DNA from: Glandiceps talaboti
Taxonomy: Eukaryota > Hemichordata > Enteropneusta > Spengelidae
Direction: 5' to 3'
Assembly (NCBI RefSeq): GCF_964340395.1
Contig: NC_135555.1
Coordinates: 18,804,115-18,868,114 of the forward strand
Length of the DNA stretch: 64,000 bases
Part shown: one piece after another, positions 24,446-37,660 of the stretch
Layout: every line of letters starts with the position of its first letter
How positions within the stretch are numbered: position 1 is the first letter of the stretch
Notes under the pieces: model-generated
Seen by the model: only the letters and a program-made list of their open reading frames with translations
Told to the model about the DNA's origin: nothing
The model's database searches: none
Position numbers and translations under genes: made by a program

Positions 24446-27400
24446 TTAGCAACTGGTTTCGTCACTTCTATCAAGGCAATCGTCACTTCCGTTGCATTCT
24501 TGATCACTATCTATGCACATTCCGTCTACACACTGAAAGTAAGGAAGACCTTTACCTATGTAATCATTCTGGCAGTTCTCTGTGAAAGAAAAATAAATGG
24601 AATAAGTTTTAAGAATACATAATCAATTTGATCGTTTTATGAAGCTTGTTGTTACCATAACTGTATTATACTGTATATATCATTACCATATACTAGTATT
24701 TGATATATGCATAATCTTGTAGCCTGTTTACTGCGTTGTCGAGATACTAGTATATCATTAGCTGGTCATACCTCCTAACCCTCGGATTCTCCGATTGTGT
24801 TGAAAACAATTTTCAAACGATTCACGTAGCCACACCCCCAAAAAGTCGTTATCATTGCTATCCAGCACCCGTAGGATTAAATGTACATTAAATATGTGTA
24901 AATAATATGTAAATTACCACATCACGTAGGATAACGTATGTGTATTTAAATACTAATTCATTTGAATAATAACAGTCTGATCAGTTGCCATGGTTGGAGG
25001 GACTACACGATGTCATCGACCAGGCTACTCGTTTGGCGAAACTTAAAATTCTTTACTGTCAGTTTTTGACAACGCAATCATTACAAGCGGCATTAAGGGA
25101 CCGGTCAGTTTCTCCAGCCTGGGGGGGGGGGGGGGGGGGTGGGGGGTCGGTGGATTTGTCCATCGAGCCGACAAAAACTCACTGACCCCCTATCTGTAAA
25201 ACCGAAAACAGGCTGACCCCCTATCACTTAATTCTAAAACACGATGACATCCCTTATATATATCATATTCACTTGACAGGCAATGTTTGATCATGACTCA
25301 GTGTGGACTGCTTGCCCATCTTGATAATACATTAGAAGATCCCGGGACAGCACCATCATACAATTATTGACTACACAGGGTAAATGTATTCCAAAAGAGT
25401 TTAATAGCATCTTGACAGTGAAAGGTAGGGGGGAAGAGCTTGAGGCTGAGATATGTCCATCTCTTGTGGAGGGTCCTAGGGGGTCTCCCCCTAGAAGCTC
25501 TGGAGTTTTTTGTATTCTGAAAAGTCAATTTTGAGACTATTCAGACACTTTTAGACTATAATTTCCAAGCTTTACAAGACAGCACCAACATGTAAAAAAC
25601 AACTACATAGGGTTGAAATATTTTTTGAATAAAGTTTTAATAGCATCTTGACAGTAAGAGGTAAGGGGAAGAGCTAGAGACTGGGATATGCCCATCTCTT
25701 GTGAGGGGTCCTAGGGAGTCTCCCCCTTGAAGCTCTGGAGTTTTTTTTTACTCTTAAAGCCAATTTTAGGCTATGCAGATCCTTTCAAGCAATAACCTCC
25801 AAGCTTTACAGGACAAAAACATCAAGAATCAGAAACTATTCTTTATAACTTACATTGGATTGAAATATGTTCTTAAAAAGTTAAATGGCATCATTATAGT
25901 AAAGGTCAGCACATCTAATGGTAGTATCATTGGTAGGGGAGATCTGGAGTTTTAAGGCAATTTTAGACTATCTTGGCAAACATTTCACATCTTTAAAAGA
26001 CACTATCTTTGAAAATTGTGTGGATGGGGGAGGGGTCATTGTGTTTTCGATTATGATGGGAGAAAAAAAATCCTTTTCTACAATGGTATATAACCTTGTC
26101 TGAATTGTGGTCATGGAAATATTTGTTCTTGTTCCTGTTTCTTACATCAATTCTTTAATATTACTTCACGTAAGAGTTCTCAAACATAACTATATATATA
26201 CATATACATGTATTACCTAGCTACCACACTAGTTACAGAGCATGTCATGTAAATGCTTGGCTGTTTCACAATCAACGCTTCACTTATATTGCACTTTGGG
26301 GCAAACGTGAACTTGAAGGTTTCGTAGTGGTAATCTTCATAAATAGTTTATAAATGAAGATGTAAAGTTTCAATAGTTATCAAGTTTATCAAATGTTGAA
26401 ACCTCTGCCAACCAAATATTTGATAAATAACTTTTAAAACGCTCTATAAATAGAATGATATAGAAAGACATTTGTGTCACCAATTTCTTGTGTTTCCCAA
26501 ACATTTTGTAGGCTACAAATGTCTGAGGTCCATGTGTGTCTTGTTCTTACAGCCAACTCCTCTATTTTAAACAATATATAGTAACATGTTTTGGTAATCT
26601 ATAGTTTGGCATGGTGATTAAATTAGTCCAGTACTTAATACAATGGTTTGCTGTTTGTAGATGAAGAGGATATCTACCATATTCGCCAAGAGTGATACAG
26701 TTTGGGGAACTATTTGAGACCCCAAGGAAAAAAACTACATGATAGTGTACTCTTTCTAATAAAATGTAAGATTGGAACCCTCAAATTACGGAGCCGTATG
26801 TCCGAATAGCCATCACCATGGAGTTGTTTCACTTGACCATTTCAACTGATAAAATAAACTCCTTAGATAGTTGTAATAGGATACGACATCTATCTACTTT
26901 TATGTGGAGTCATGAATGGTCTAAATGGTTAGCGTGACCGGCTTGGAATCTACAGGTTGCAGGTTCGAGCCCCGTCGCTGTCTGCTGTTTGTTTCCGAGT
27001 GGCTAAAGTCCTTTGGCAAGATTTGAACCACGATTTTGAACCTCAGTCAACCTAGCTGTATAATTGGGGACCTGGTAGGATGTAGGTTGCAATGTGAATG
27101 ATTTATTCCTATGCGCTTAAATGGATTGTTATGCTCCCAGGTAAAAGACTAAAGGGCCGTTGTGCCGTTCTGATCTGAGCCAGGGGTAATAATTGTAAAG
27201 CGCTTTGAGCACGGCATTGGAAAGCGCTATATAAGAACCCAACATTATCATTATTATATTTCTTTTCCACCTTTATTTTGGGAAATGACACCTCCCTTCC
27301 TACACACTACAACTTTCATCTTACTTAAATTAGCTCACATCTGCCACTTATCACAATAATTACTTAGCCTGTTTAATTACCAATCTCTGTAGACCTACAG

Positions 27401-28510
27401 CCCTATCGATCAGCTAATGGCGTGCAGTTAACAAGTCAATAATCTAACAGACGAGGGTATACCGGTAGTAGTAACTTGCGGGCACACCAATTATTACATG
27501 CCTAGGAGTTTGGAATTTACAAAAATAGACTAAGTCTTCAACATTCTATAGTTGACCACGTCGACGTCGCTGGGTAAAGTAAACTAAGGTTTGAACGGTA
27601 TATTTTATTCCATAAATTTAACAACGCTCACAGTAGCATGAGACACATTCACATACATAGCCAAAAACAATTCGAAAAATTTAAATTTCGAGTATTTTGA
27701 TGGGGAATTAATGGCTGGAATGTGTACGAAGCACTTACCTGCTTGTTGAGAACTACTGCAATGACTTCCATCCTGGTTTTCGTCGTATCCATCAGCACAG
27801 TCAAGAACTCCATCGCAAACATATTTTTGAAGCACACATTTAGGGGAACCGGTTGGACAGTTGAAGATTATACTGCTCGGTAATGTATCACATTGGTCAT
27901 CAGCTGAGGAAATCAGATGTAATGGAACGTTATTTCTGGATAAACGACTGCTATGATGTTTACATAAATATGGTGTAGAAACTTTGATAAAAACAATCCT
28001 CTAAGATGTAAAGTCCCTTAATTAAACGTTATCAAAAGCATCGAAGTTCAACGAGAAGGTTCCTATTTTATGTTTCTCAACTTTAGGGCTGTCGGTTGGT
28101 TGGTCAGGCGGGTGGTTAAAAGCACATGGCACAACAAACATGTTATTGATTGATCGATCGATCGGTTGATTGACTGATTGATTTGATTTGATTGATTGAT
28201 TGATTGATTGATTTGTTGGTTGGTTGGTTGGTTGGTTTTGATTAACGCAAAGAGTAAATCAATCAACCACATGTGTGCTGTCCCCTGTGGTTAAAAAGTA
28301 AGGAAATAATTGTCTTCAGTCACCTACCACTGTCACAACAAATAATGATGTACATGTACAGCTATGTGATCTCTTAGTCTTTGTTAATTATGTAGGCCTA
28401 ATTAATTTGAATTGAATTTGGTACTTAGTAAAAGTCAGGTCATTCAACGACTTACGTATTGCAGACACAGTGATGACAACCAAAACAAGTACAGCGAGTT
28501 GACGAATCAT
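24446..28510 (-). CDS. Small secreted protein with two LDL-receptor class A domains (3 exons)
   Basis: On the minus strand the exons are 28456-28510, 27739-27903 and 24446-24579. Splice sites are GT-AG, the phases agree (1 and 1), and 117 codons plus TAA result. Residues 1-18 (MIRQLAVLVLVVITVSAI) form a clear signal peptide. Exon 2 encodes one LDLa module with six cysteines and the calcium-cage signature VCDGVLDCADGYDE. Exon 3 encodes a second with six cysteines, ECNGSDDCLDRSDETSC, and stops right after it. LDLa modules bind calcium and usually mediate ligand binding. With no transmembrane segment, a soluble secreted protein is expected. Family members of this size are not well known to me, so no name is given. 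Candidate AATAAA signals on the minus strand lie at 24237-24242. Confidence 0.85.
25121..25148. repeat. Poly-G tract in LDLa gene intron
   Basis: A run of about 20 G, one T, then six G, in intron 2 of the minus-strand gene. Its length is likely unstable and may be imprecise in the assembly. Confidence 0.9.
25370..26090. repeat. Tandem repeat of about 240-bp units, three copies
   Basis: TTTAATAGCATCTTGACAGT recurs at about 25402 and 25638, with a diverged third copy near 25885. Each of the first two units also holds GGGTCCTAGGG..GTCTCCCCCT, a short GC-rich self-complementary core inside AT-rich DNA. It lies within the large LDLa intron. Confidence 0.75.
26903..27260 (+). mobile_element. tRNA-derived SINE with L2-like tail, copy B
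   Basis: Nearly the same sequence as the element at 22875, including GTTAGCGTGACCGGCTTGG, GGTTGCAGGTTCGAGCCCC (a better B-box match) and the tail AGCGCTATATAAGAACCCAA with ATT repeats. Small indels separate the two copies. It is intronic and opposite in strand to the LDLa gene. Confidence 0.88.
28140..28240. repeat. (GATT)n / (GGTT)n tetranucleotide repeat
   Basis: GATC/GATT repeats pass into GGTT repeats in the first intron of the LDLa gene. The NQINQS-type peptides read across it are artefacts. Confidence 0.9.
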
Positions 28511-28835
28511 GGTTGTGGACCTAGTAAACAAAATAAATGAAAAAAATGGTATTGATATTTAAAATAATCGCCATATTGAAATGTAAATTAAGACCGTAGG
28601 CTTTCTTCTAAAACCAAATGATCAAGGACGATACATACAATGGGACATATGGAGTTGACATTCAAATCATTGCTACCTTAAGGTTGAGAACGGGTGGTTT
28701 TACTGCGCATGACAACAATATTCCTAATGTTCCTCAAGTAGGCCCCGTTGTAACACCGTTGATGGGGATGAAACTTGGAAAGTTTTGTAAAAAAAGAGAG
28801 TAAACAACAACAACAACGGCAACAACAACAACGGC

Positions 28836-28869
<34 letters not shown>

Positions 28870-31800
28870 TAAACGAGTTCAACGTACAAGTATTTTTTGC
28901 CTGAATAATCTCACTGATATAAGGTGTGATCTTACAGTGTCAACGTCTATTTCTATCTACCATCCAACCCCGATGTGGATGACACCAAGTTCAAAACAAA
29001 ATATCTAAGCTGAGGGCCATCGTAGAACTTAAAGTTCTTACTGAGCAGTTGGAAAAAATGTAGAGATTGTTAGACTCTCACAAACTGTACAATGTATATC
29101 AGACACCAAGTTTAGACTCAGTCCTATAATGGTCTGTGGTTTAGTCTTACACTTTGCATATCAAAAAGACGCGTCGTAACTATATATCTGCTATCTTTTC
29201 ACAATACAATTGAAAAAAAAAATCCTGCGAATTTCTCAAAAGTGCATCTTTTTTAAGTTAGCAGAACATTTTTGCAATTTCTTTTTCAGAACATACATTT
29301 CTCTGTTGTGACGAAAGTGTAGATAAGAAAATGAGGGTAGAATTTATACTATATATCTATCTTAATGTTAGGTCTATCGCATTACATGCAGGACATGGTA
29401 CCTATATTTTCCCCGAGATATAAACATATGGTTGGTTATACTAATTGTTTAGATTGTAAAATACGTCGGTGGTGGCGTTCTTATCACCCCTTCCCAGTTT
29501 GTGGAAAGGGAAGTATAGAGCGCCCACAACGGCTGATCTTTTAGTCTAATTTTGCAATATAAAATGCATTGCGGACACATTTCGACACCCCTCCCTTCCC
29601 CAACCTGCGAAATTGCGTGTGTTATACTACACTCCAGACCCATTCACCCCTTCTCGTCAAAGTAATGACACATCTGTCAACGGGCATGGCTACAGCTGTC
29701 TCATGTGTCAGATGTTAGTGACGTTTAACCCTCCATAACACTATTTTGTTGTTCTTTCTGACAGCTGGGGATTAAGTAAGGGTGTGGTCGCTCAGAATAG
29801 ACAGAATTTAACAAAAATAGTTTGATAATATTTAATACTTTTATTGCAAATAAAAACCCTGGGACAGCTGTGTATATATGATACAGCATTTACGAATATT
29901 CTATGAACAATTTTAGATCGGTTAATGTTGTCACAATAAATGGAACATTGGTATAAATTGAATGAATAATTAAGGGAAAATGATGTGTGGATATTTGTAG
30001 CTAATTGGAATTTCAATTTGATATGTACGTGTACACCTTGTACATGGTTTTATTCCAGATTTCATTTCATTGATTACTTCCCGCCGAAACCAATTTTGAC
30101 GACCGTGAAAGTCATTGAATGTCACGATTTGAATGATGAGTGGACAAGGCATACACATGCTACAAAATGACTATTTATGGTCTAACATTCTAATCTCTTA
30201 GGTGTGGTGGCAAGAATATACGTAAATCATATTCATAATTTCCAAGTTATGAAAAATGAATAACACTTTTTTTTTAATTTAAGTTTGTCGAGACCTCTAA
30301 TGACTACCTCCAGGTCTTAACATGTCGACCTTTGGGCTTTGGACACATTCGGTAGGTCTCTGGTCCTTGAGAGACTGATCAAATCGAACATTTTATGTTC
30401 CACGTTCAAGCCCATGCAGTTCGGTAAACGAAAAACCCGTTCTACCGTCCGTCTGTGGTATGGCATTCAATAACACAATTCAAACTCTATAAATATTGCT
30501 AGCACCGTACTGGAGTATGGGAATAGAACAGCCTGGCTTTCTTTCACATATTTAGCATCTACAACCGTTATTACTGGAGTAATAGGCAGGTATTCAAGTT
30601 TGATTAATTGATTTTATACATACAACTGATCGGTTATACTACATGTACAATAACCTAAAACCAACTTAATTATAAAAAAAACATAATCATAAAAATAAAA
30701 TAAAAAGTATAATGGTTTCATAATCACAGTGAAAATATCAATATTCTGAATCAATTTCATCGACGCATTTCCTCAACAACGAAAAATAAAAAAATAAAAA
30801 TAAAAATAAAATTCTACCCAGTTTCCTGAAGTCATATGCATGTTATCGGAAACAAACAACTTAGATGCTATTACTTCTGAAATCATTGGTTGAAAACAAG
30901 AGTTTTCGTAATACGTCGACACAACGACAAGATACTCCCTGGTCACAATACGTTTGTCATAGTTTGATGACGTGTACAAGACAATTATCTGTGTTAAGTA
31001 AACGAACACAATATGCAGACTATACAGTATAAATTCAATTTGCATTTTTGAAAGACTCCATTCTCTGGAATGGGATTTTAAAAAAATGATCAAAGAAACT
31101 TTGGCAAGATAGTTAACACGGAAATGGAAGCAAATTCCTACCATTTTACCTTTTTGGAAAGTACACAATGATAGGCAGGGTCGACGGTCTAACAATGGTC
31201 TGTCGGGTTTACTGGAAACACACCATTTTTTTTATTTGGCCTAATATGTTTTGCTTTTTGTTTTCTGGATGAGAATAACTTTTCCTGAACATTTGATATA
31301 AAATTTTCTCTCACATGTCAGCATGTGTCGATCGTTGCTAACGAAATGTGACTTAAATGCCTGCATGTACATACATTTTCTTACCTAATGATAATCAAAT
31401 GGTTGCAAGCACATTTGAAAACAAATTAATAGTTAATAATGTTGCCAAACACATAGGTGTAATCACAGACGCGGTTGTCTTGGGTGTAATAAAGTTTGTC
31501 ATTTGTCTCGTACTCAAATAATAAAACATACAGAATATGATAGAAATGAAACGACGATCGAAAGCTATTTTGGCAATTTAAAATAATGTAAGTCGGCTGG
31601 TAATAGAACATGCAAGATTGAATGGGATGGGAATGACAAACAAACAATCTTGAAAATTCGTTTTGAACTGCTACAGTAACTGTGCACATCTAACTTAATA
31701 TCTTATTGCAAATGAATTATAGCATAGTATCACAACTTACCTATATAGTATGTGATATAACGGTGACGATTCTCAGACGGCGATTGTCACTTGCTTCAAT

Positions 31801-32425
31801 ATATGATAGCATCCAGTTCTTTATGCTCTATTTATACATTCTAGGCAATGCAACGAAGGCTGTTCCATTAATTGGTCTGTTACAACGAACCTAAAGAAAC
31901 ACCATCGTCGTTGAATAGAGTTTATTTATAAGTAAAGAATGTACCCGCATTAAAGAACCTTTGTTTTCCATTTTTGCTTCCATACATCGTTTCCACTGTA
32001 AAAGAAATCCTCTTAATGTGGTAAAATAGAACAAAAACAAAGGTAAACACATTTATAATATGTATTGGACGTATTACTATAAGTTCCAAATAGTTTGTTT
32101 CATCAACATACCCCATACAGTATAAGATTACTATCAATTCAATGGATTCACTTCTGTTGGTAAACATTTTGGAACACTGAATACTATTTGTACTGGTGGC
32201 AGGAAAGACTATCATACAATGTTTAATGTATCACATTACTAATGCCAGTAGTAAATATTTATAAAACGTATAGGCCTTTCTGTACCGATATTTTGGTATA
32301 TGTGGGCTAGGTTTGAGGGATGTCATTTGCAAAATGTGTTATTTTTAAGAGATATCAAAAGTAACATCCATGTTGCATCTGTTCAGATACTAATTTTACT
32401 TTCACAAAATGCATGGTGTGCTGTT
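28511..32425. other. Intergenic, simple repeats only
   Basis: This 3.9 kb follows the LDLa gene on its 5' side. It includes a CAA/CGG trinucleotide tract at 28802-28870 and a dispersed repeat at 29160-29385. Nothing else in it has coding character: the frames of 60-140 codons lack motifs and splice context. The LDLa promoter should lie just above 28510, but no TATA box or other element stands out. Confidence 0.45.
29160..29385 (+). repeat. Dispersed repeat, copy 1
   Basis: It aligns with 46190-46430. The shared blocks are CTCAAAAGTGC / TCCAAAAGTGC, TAGATAAGAAAATGAG and TTATACTAT...TTAA. The two copies are strongly diverged. I cannot say what kind of element this was. Confidence 0.5.
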
Positions 32426-32438
32426 AAGGATCGGTCAT

Positions 32439-32476
32439 CTATCATCATCATCATCACCACCACCACCACCACCACC

Positions 32477-32507
<31 letters not shown>

Positions 32508-32548
32508 CCACCACCACCACCACCACCACCACCACCATCATCATCACC
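32439..32548. repeat. (ATC)n / (ACC)n trinucleotide array
   Basis: Alternating blocks of ATC and ACC triplets. The poly-Thr, poly-Pro and poly-Ser frames across it are not credible genes. Confidence 0.95.
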
Positions 32549-33264
32549 TCTTCTACTTCCTAAATCGAACACTATCAAAATCAAGTTAACATCATTAAAT
32601 TAATTATGAAAATAAATTCAATAACTGCATTTTTTGTCCTTTACCATCACTACCTCTATGTTCTACTTGTCATAATGAGGACACAGAGTGACTTTGCCGA
32701 TAACTAATTCTATTTCCGTCAATTATTCTCACAAATTTAAACTGTAGATGTATTATTATCATTATTATTAATGAAAATGGAGGTACTGTACATATATTGC
32801 ATGAGACGTGTCGTAACATACCAGACTCATTATTTTGAATGTACTGCCCGTCATGGTATACAAATGTAGTTTATTTGGGTAGTCATGCATAACGATACGC
32901 GTATATCATATACTGTACAGACAATGCTTGTGTTGTCATCTATACAACAAATACATGTACGTTGTATGCCATGTTGAGGCCAAAACAGGGTGTAGTGCAC
33001 TGTATCCTACATGACGTTATACTTTATATTCGTAACTATGCTCTACACTAGGTTTCAAATACTAAATATAATGTCATCAATGTAGAATACTAGTACAATT
33101 ATTTCAAACAAAGTTTTTTAAAGTCAATTGATAAACAATGATGACTTCTGTGATGGCAAACCACAATGTGTTTGATACTGTGGTCAATATTTTGGGAATC
33201 TGTTTGTACAGACTGATTTATGATAGGGGAGCTGAGGTTATTGTCACAGTCGGATTTATAGCTA

Positions 33265-33545
33265 GACTGAATAAGGGTAGTAGTAGGGATGGTGATAGTG
33301 GTGGTGATGGTAAGGGTAGTAGTAGCGATGGTGATAGTGGTGGTTATGGTAAGGGTATTAGTAGGGATGGTGGTAGTGGTGGTGATGGTAAGGGTATTAG
33401 TAGGGATGGTGGTAGTGGTGGTGATAGTAAGGGTAGTAGTAGGGATGGTGGTAGTGGTGGTGATGGTAAGGGTAGTAGTAGGGGTAGTAGTAGTAGTAGA
33501 GATGGTGATTGTGGTGGCGAGGGTAAGGGTAGTGGCAATTGAATA
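33265..33545. repeat. GGTAGT/GGTGAT minisatellite (unit about 36 bp)
   Basis: The unit is built on GGGATGGTGGTAGTGGTGG and TGATGGTAAGGGTAGTAGTA, with about seven copies. All three forward frames stay open because the repeat is triplet-based. The Ser-Gly-Asp-rich frame from 33138 is therefore probably not a gene, although it cannot be fully excluded. Confidence 0.85.
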
Positions 33546-36500
33546 GTATTAGCGATGGGTTAGGATTTTGGTTTTGATAATGGTCGAGTAGTGATAATGA
33601 CAGAGGTGATGGTGGTGGTATTGATGGTGGTAAGGGTGTTGGTTACCGGAGCAATGTTAGCATTGGTAATATGAATAGTAGTACAAATGTAACTGGTAGG
33701 CCAACATGAATGCTGGTAGGCTGAAATGAAATAAATCAAAAACTTGTTGATAGTTGTTTATAAATTACGAATCTAAACTTTGATCAAATTCATGCCTCTA
33801 CACCTAGTATATGTCATCCAGAGATACCAGGTTGGCTTGAATACCCTTACTTCATTGGTCCAAATAAGTTAAATGTGAAAAGTTAACGTTTCAAAATTAA
33901 CCAAAAGTCGGTGTAGGATGGTTGGTCACTGTACTGAAGAAATACTGCGGTTCTTGAATGTTAGTGCTATTAATAAACAAAAGCAATCATGTCAGTATTT
34001 CAGTATCTGCATTATTAAGCAACCTGTAGACATTATATGAATGAAAACAGTAGAGCACTATATTAGGCTCTTTGTGACCTCTGACCTTAGTGTTTTAGCG
34101 TCAACTTTGCCTACCCTGACATTTTCAAGGTGATGCTATTTTCACAATCGTTCAATATAGACAGCGAGGAAAAACAATGACTAATTTAAATATTATTTGG
34201 CAATAATATGGGACAGTGGACCTACTGTGTAATACAATTTGCATTCAAGCTAGGGTGTTCGGTTAGGATTAGATTTGTACGCCATAGCATATTATGCTTA
34301 ATTGTAACATCTAAACTGGACACTCTCCTACATGTCCTTCATTTTATTTTGAACATAACTTGTTTATGTCTTTATTTCATTTTCATTTTAGCAGATGGCA
34401 AAAGTATCCAAGTAATTATGTAAGAAGATTTAAAACTTAAAGATCCTAAAATACCTGCTGAATGTATTAGACTAGTATTGTCAATAATTGATGACTTAGA
34501 TAGTTTGTTTTCATTAATTTTGATTACTAACTGGATTTGGTCTTAAGTGAAACTATGTACAGGATGTACAAATAGAAAATAGAAGTATTTTCCATTTTAG
34601 TAGCAAAAACTAACATTATTCTTGAAATGTAACGCTTCCTGTCTTTAACAGATATACTAACTGTATCGCCTTCTGTATTTATCAGTTATACTGACTACAA
34701 TACATCCTATATTTAACAGTTATACAGACTATAACACCTCCTGTATTTAACAGTTATACTGACTATAACGAAATATGTCTTGCAAATATATACCGTTATA
34801 TCATTATTTTCACTTGAATAATTGATGTTTTCGTACCAAAAGGATTTGTCATGTGTGGGTGGTACCCTTCATTAATGAACTGTGTTACCAAGCAACATTT
34901 TGACAAGAATGTACATGATCTAAACATGTATCAAACCTTTGACAACAATTACAGAAATATATAACCGTGTATTTCCAAATGTTAACTAACGAATAATTGA
35001 CATGATTTGACACGTTTAATAGAGAGCTACCTTGAAATATACAGGGCAAAGCAACAACTTTTTAGAATAGGTCAGTCATTGGTTAATGCTAATAAAGTCA
35101 TGACTTGTTTTCAGCACCTTTCTGAAATATACGAAATTGATATATGAAACAGGGCAACGCGTTTTATAGCATAGCTTAAAATCTCAAGAACACAATTGTT
35201 GGAGGAAAGTGAAGATCTGAATTACTATTTTTGTATAATTATACGATCGCATTCCTTGTCTGATTGTCAGCGTTCTATCAAGCCTTGATGTTCAACAAAC
35301 AAAGTAATTAGTACAAATAATTCAAAGCAACTCTGGCGTATTTTAATAACCCTACTGACTACAACTGTAGATGTGCAGTACTACACGTGTTTTATTCTAT
35401 GCTGTAATCAATACAATGATATCATAATTATACTCGGAGAACTGAAGTATTTACAGGTGGGGGAGGGCTAGAGGAATAATAGGGTTCAGACTTTACAAAT
35501 CGGTTCTCGGGATAGGCTATGCTTTACAAGAGTACTTTTATAGAGGGTCACATTTTACCTTGACTTACTGTGTTATCCAAGTTTGCTCTATTTTGTGATT
35601 TGCTCATCCCATCACTTCCACCATTGTAAGGTAATCATGGTAATATCAGAAATTATCAGTTTCATCGCTGCTGAATAAATTGTTAGTTGTGTTGTGTTGT
35701 GTTGTGTTGTGTTGTGAGGAGAGTGGAGTGGGTCTCACATGAGGAAAGGGAAAGAGTGTAGTAAGATACAGGGAATAATGCTAGAAAGATGTTGACCTGG
35801 GCCCAGATAATATCGGTGGTATACCAGAGACCTTTTGAGATTCTAGCCTTCAACTCAGTCAATATATTGAATTGAATTGAATTGAATATTGAATATTGAA
35901 TTGAATATTGAATTGAATTGAATTGAATTGAATTGAATTGTTTATTTATATAAACAATAGTCAATATAATTAGATCGAGACAATTTCTGCCGTATACTCA
36001 AATATATTGGTAATATCTGAACGATGGCTATTCATCTCAACACATGTTTTGACGTAATTCATTGAATTTATCTCTGAAATATGATGGTTGTGCATATCCG
36101 AATTTACACACAACATAAAAAAACTATTATGCGAGAGAATGTAGAGGTCACATTGTGTGTATGATGGATTGTGGTAGCATATATATACAAGCTTTTGGCT
36201 ATATATAAGTCAAGTTTTTTTTTCTGAACCCTGTTTTTGTGGATGAAGATATACAAATAGATTCCAGTTAAGATAAATGACAGAATGAGATTGTTTTCTC
36301 TAGTGACTCATACATTCATAGCAGTGCCTGTATCTTTCGATGGCCTAAATGAGTTATAGCGAAATGGCGTGTACATGTAATCGCATGTATTGTTGAAATA
36401 CCAGGACGGTGAGTCACCACATGCTACATATAATTGTTGTAATCATTTCTCTCAACTTTCGTTCGGTGTTGAACAACTTACAACAAGCATTCCATCAATA

Positions 36501-37233
36501 ATCTCTATATTTGGTCACCATGCCCTTTATCAGGATATGCTTAAACTCACACCAGCGTGTGTATCTTTCACTAAAGCTGATTGAAGTATATAATCATAAC
36601 TTAGGGTAATACTAGCATAAAAGGTATAAAGTAGTATGCTCTCGTATATTTTGGTGTAATATTATAATTGTTCAGGTGTCAACAAACCCAAGAAACATAT
36701 ATAAATTTATATAAAAAAGGTTAAACAATAAATAAAAACCTCTATATTACTTGTCATGTGTAAGTCTGCTAAAGGCATAGGCCTGACAAAAACAATTGAA
36801 CAAAATAAACTGGAAATCGAATTCTTTGTATCTTGAATTAAGTTCGGTTATTTATCAGACAAATTTGCAATTATTAGCCGTGAATTATTTTGTGTCATTT
36901 GGTAATGAATTATAGCAGTAAGTAAAACAAATAATTGAATTCCGTTGGAATAATGGAAACAATGTGACCCCATATTTAATGTCGTGTACATTGACAGCAG
37001 TGCCTGTATATTTCTATGGTACAGATATGAATATAGAACACCATTAGACGAAAAGTGTAGACCATTGTCGTATGACAGTGTGTCACTGGTTCTGATCGTG
37101 ATGTGTACGTGCTGTTACCATGTCAATCGTTTCAAAGTTGTAACTTTATATGAGTGACGTACTTCAACACTTTAAGATAAACGTATCTCATCATCACTCA
37201 TTTAAGATGTCAACATATTTTCATCTTGTAGGT
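33546..37233. other. Intergenic, simple repeats only
   Basis: This holds about three copies of a roughly 43-bp repeat at 34645-34770 (AACAGTTATACTGACTATAAC), a GTGTT run at 35688-35715 and a TTGAA pentanucleotide array at 35866-35940. No gene is seen. Confidence 0.5.
35866..35940. repeat. (TTGAA)n pentanucleotide repeat
   Basis: ATTGAATTGAATTGAAT repeated, with interspersed ATTGAATATTGAA units. Confidence 0.92.
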
Positions 37234-37418
37234 GGCTGTGGTAGAGTATGACTATGATATCGATGGCTGTGGTAGAGTATGACTATGATATCGATGGCTG
37301 TGGTAGAGTATGACTGTGATATCGATGGCTGTGGTAGAGAATGACTATGATATCGATGGCTGTGGTAGAGTATGACTATGATATCGATGGCTGTGGTAGA
37401 GTATGACTATGATATCGA
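37234..37418. repeat. 31-bp tandem repeat, six copies
   Basis: The unit starts GGCTGTGGTAGAGTATGAC and ends TATGATATCGAT. The copies are almost identical; one has TGACTGTGAT and another AGAATGACT. The array is recent and lies about 240 bp before the reverse-transcriptase remnant. Confidence 0.95.
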
Positions 37419-37660
37419 ACAAATTTAATAAATATTATTAAAATATTCTCATACTTGACAGTTTCGCTGACAACAAGTTGCAAGTGCTGTTGTATACGTC
37501 GACATGATAAGGGAATGTAAATTTCATGTACTAGTATTCATTTGGTTTAGTCCAATAGTCAACAATGTTATATTGGGTTAGTAGGTGTAATAGTTGACAA
37601 TGATATGTTGAATTACGAGGTACAATATTCAAAGAAACACGTTAGTTTGGATACTAGGCA

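Noticed and set aside
27605-27738. LDLa reading frame continuing past 27739
   Set aside because: A consensus GTAAGT donor ends the exon there. Splicing to 24579 restores phase and adds a second LDLa module, while the read-through part has no domain.
32300-32603. Poly-Thr / poly-Pro protein genes
   Set aside because: They are translations of (ATC)n/(ACC)n simple repeats.
33138-33542. Gly/Ser/Asp-rich protein-coding gene
   Set aside because: All forward frames are open across a triplet-based minisatellite, and there are no splice sites or non-repeat homology to support a gene.
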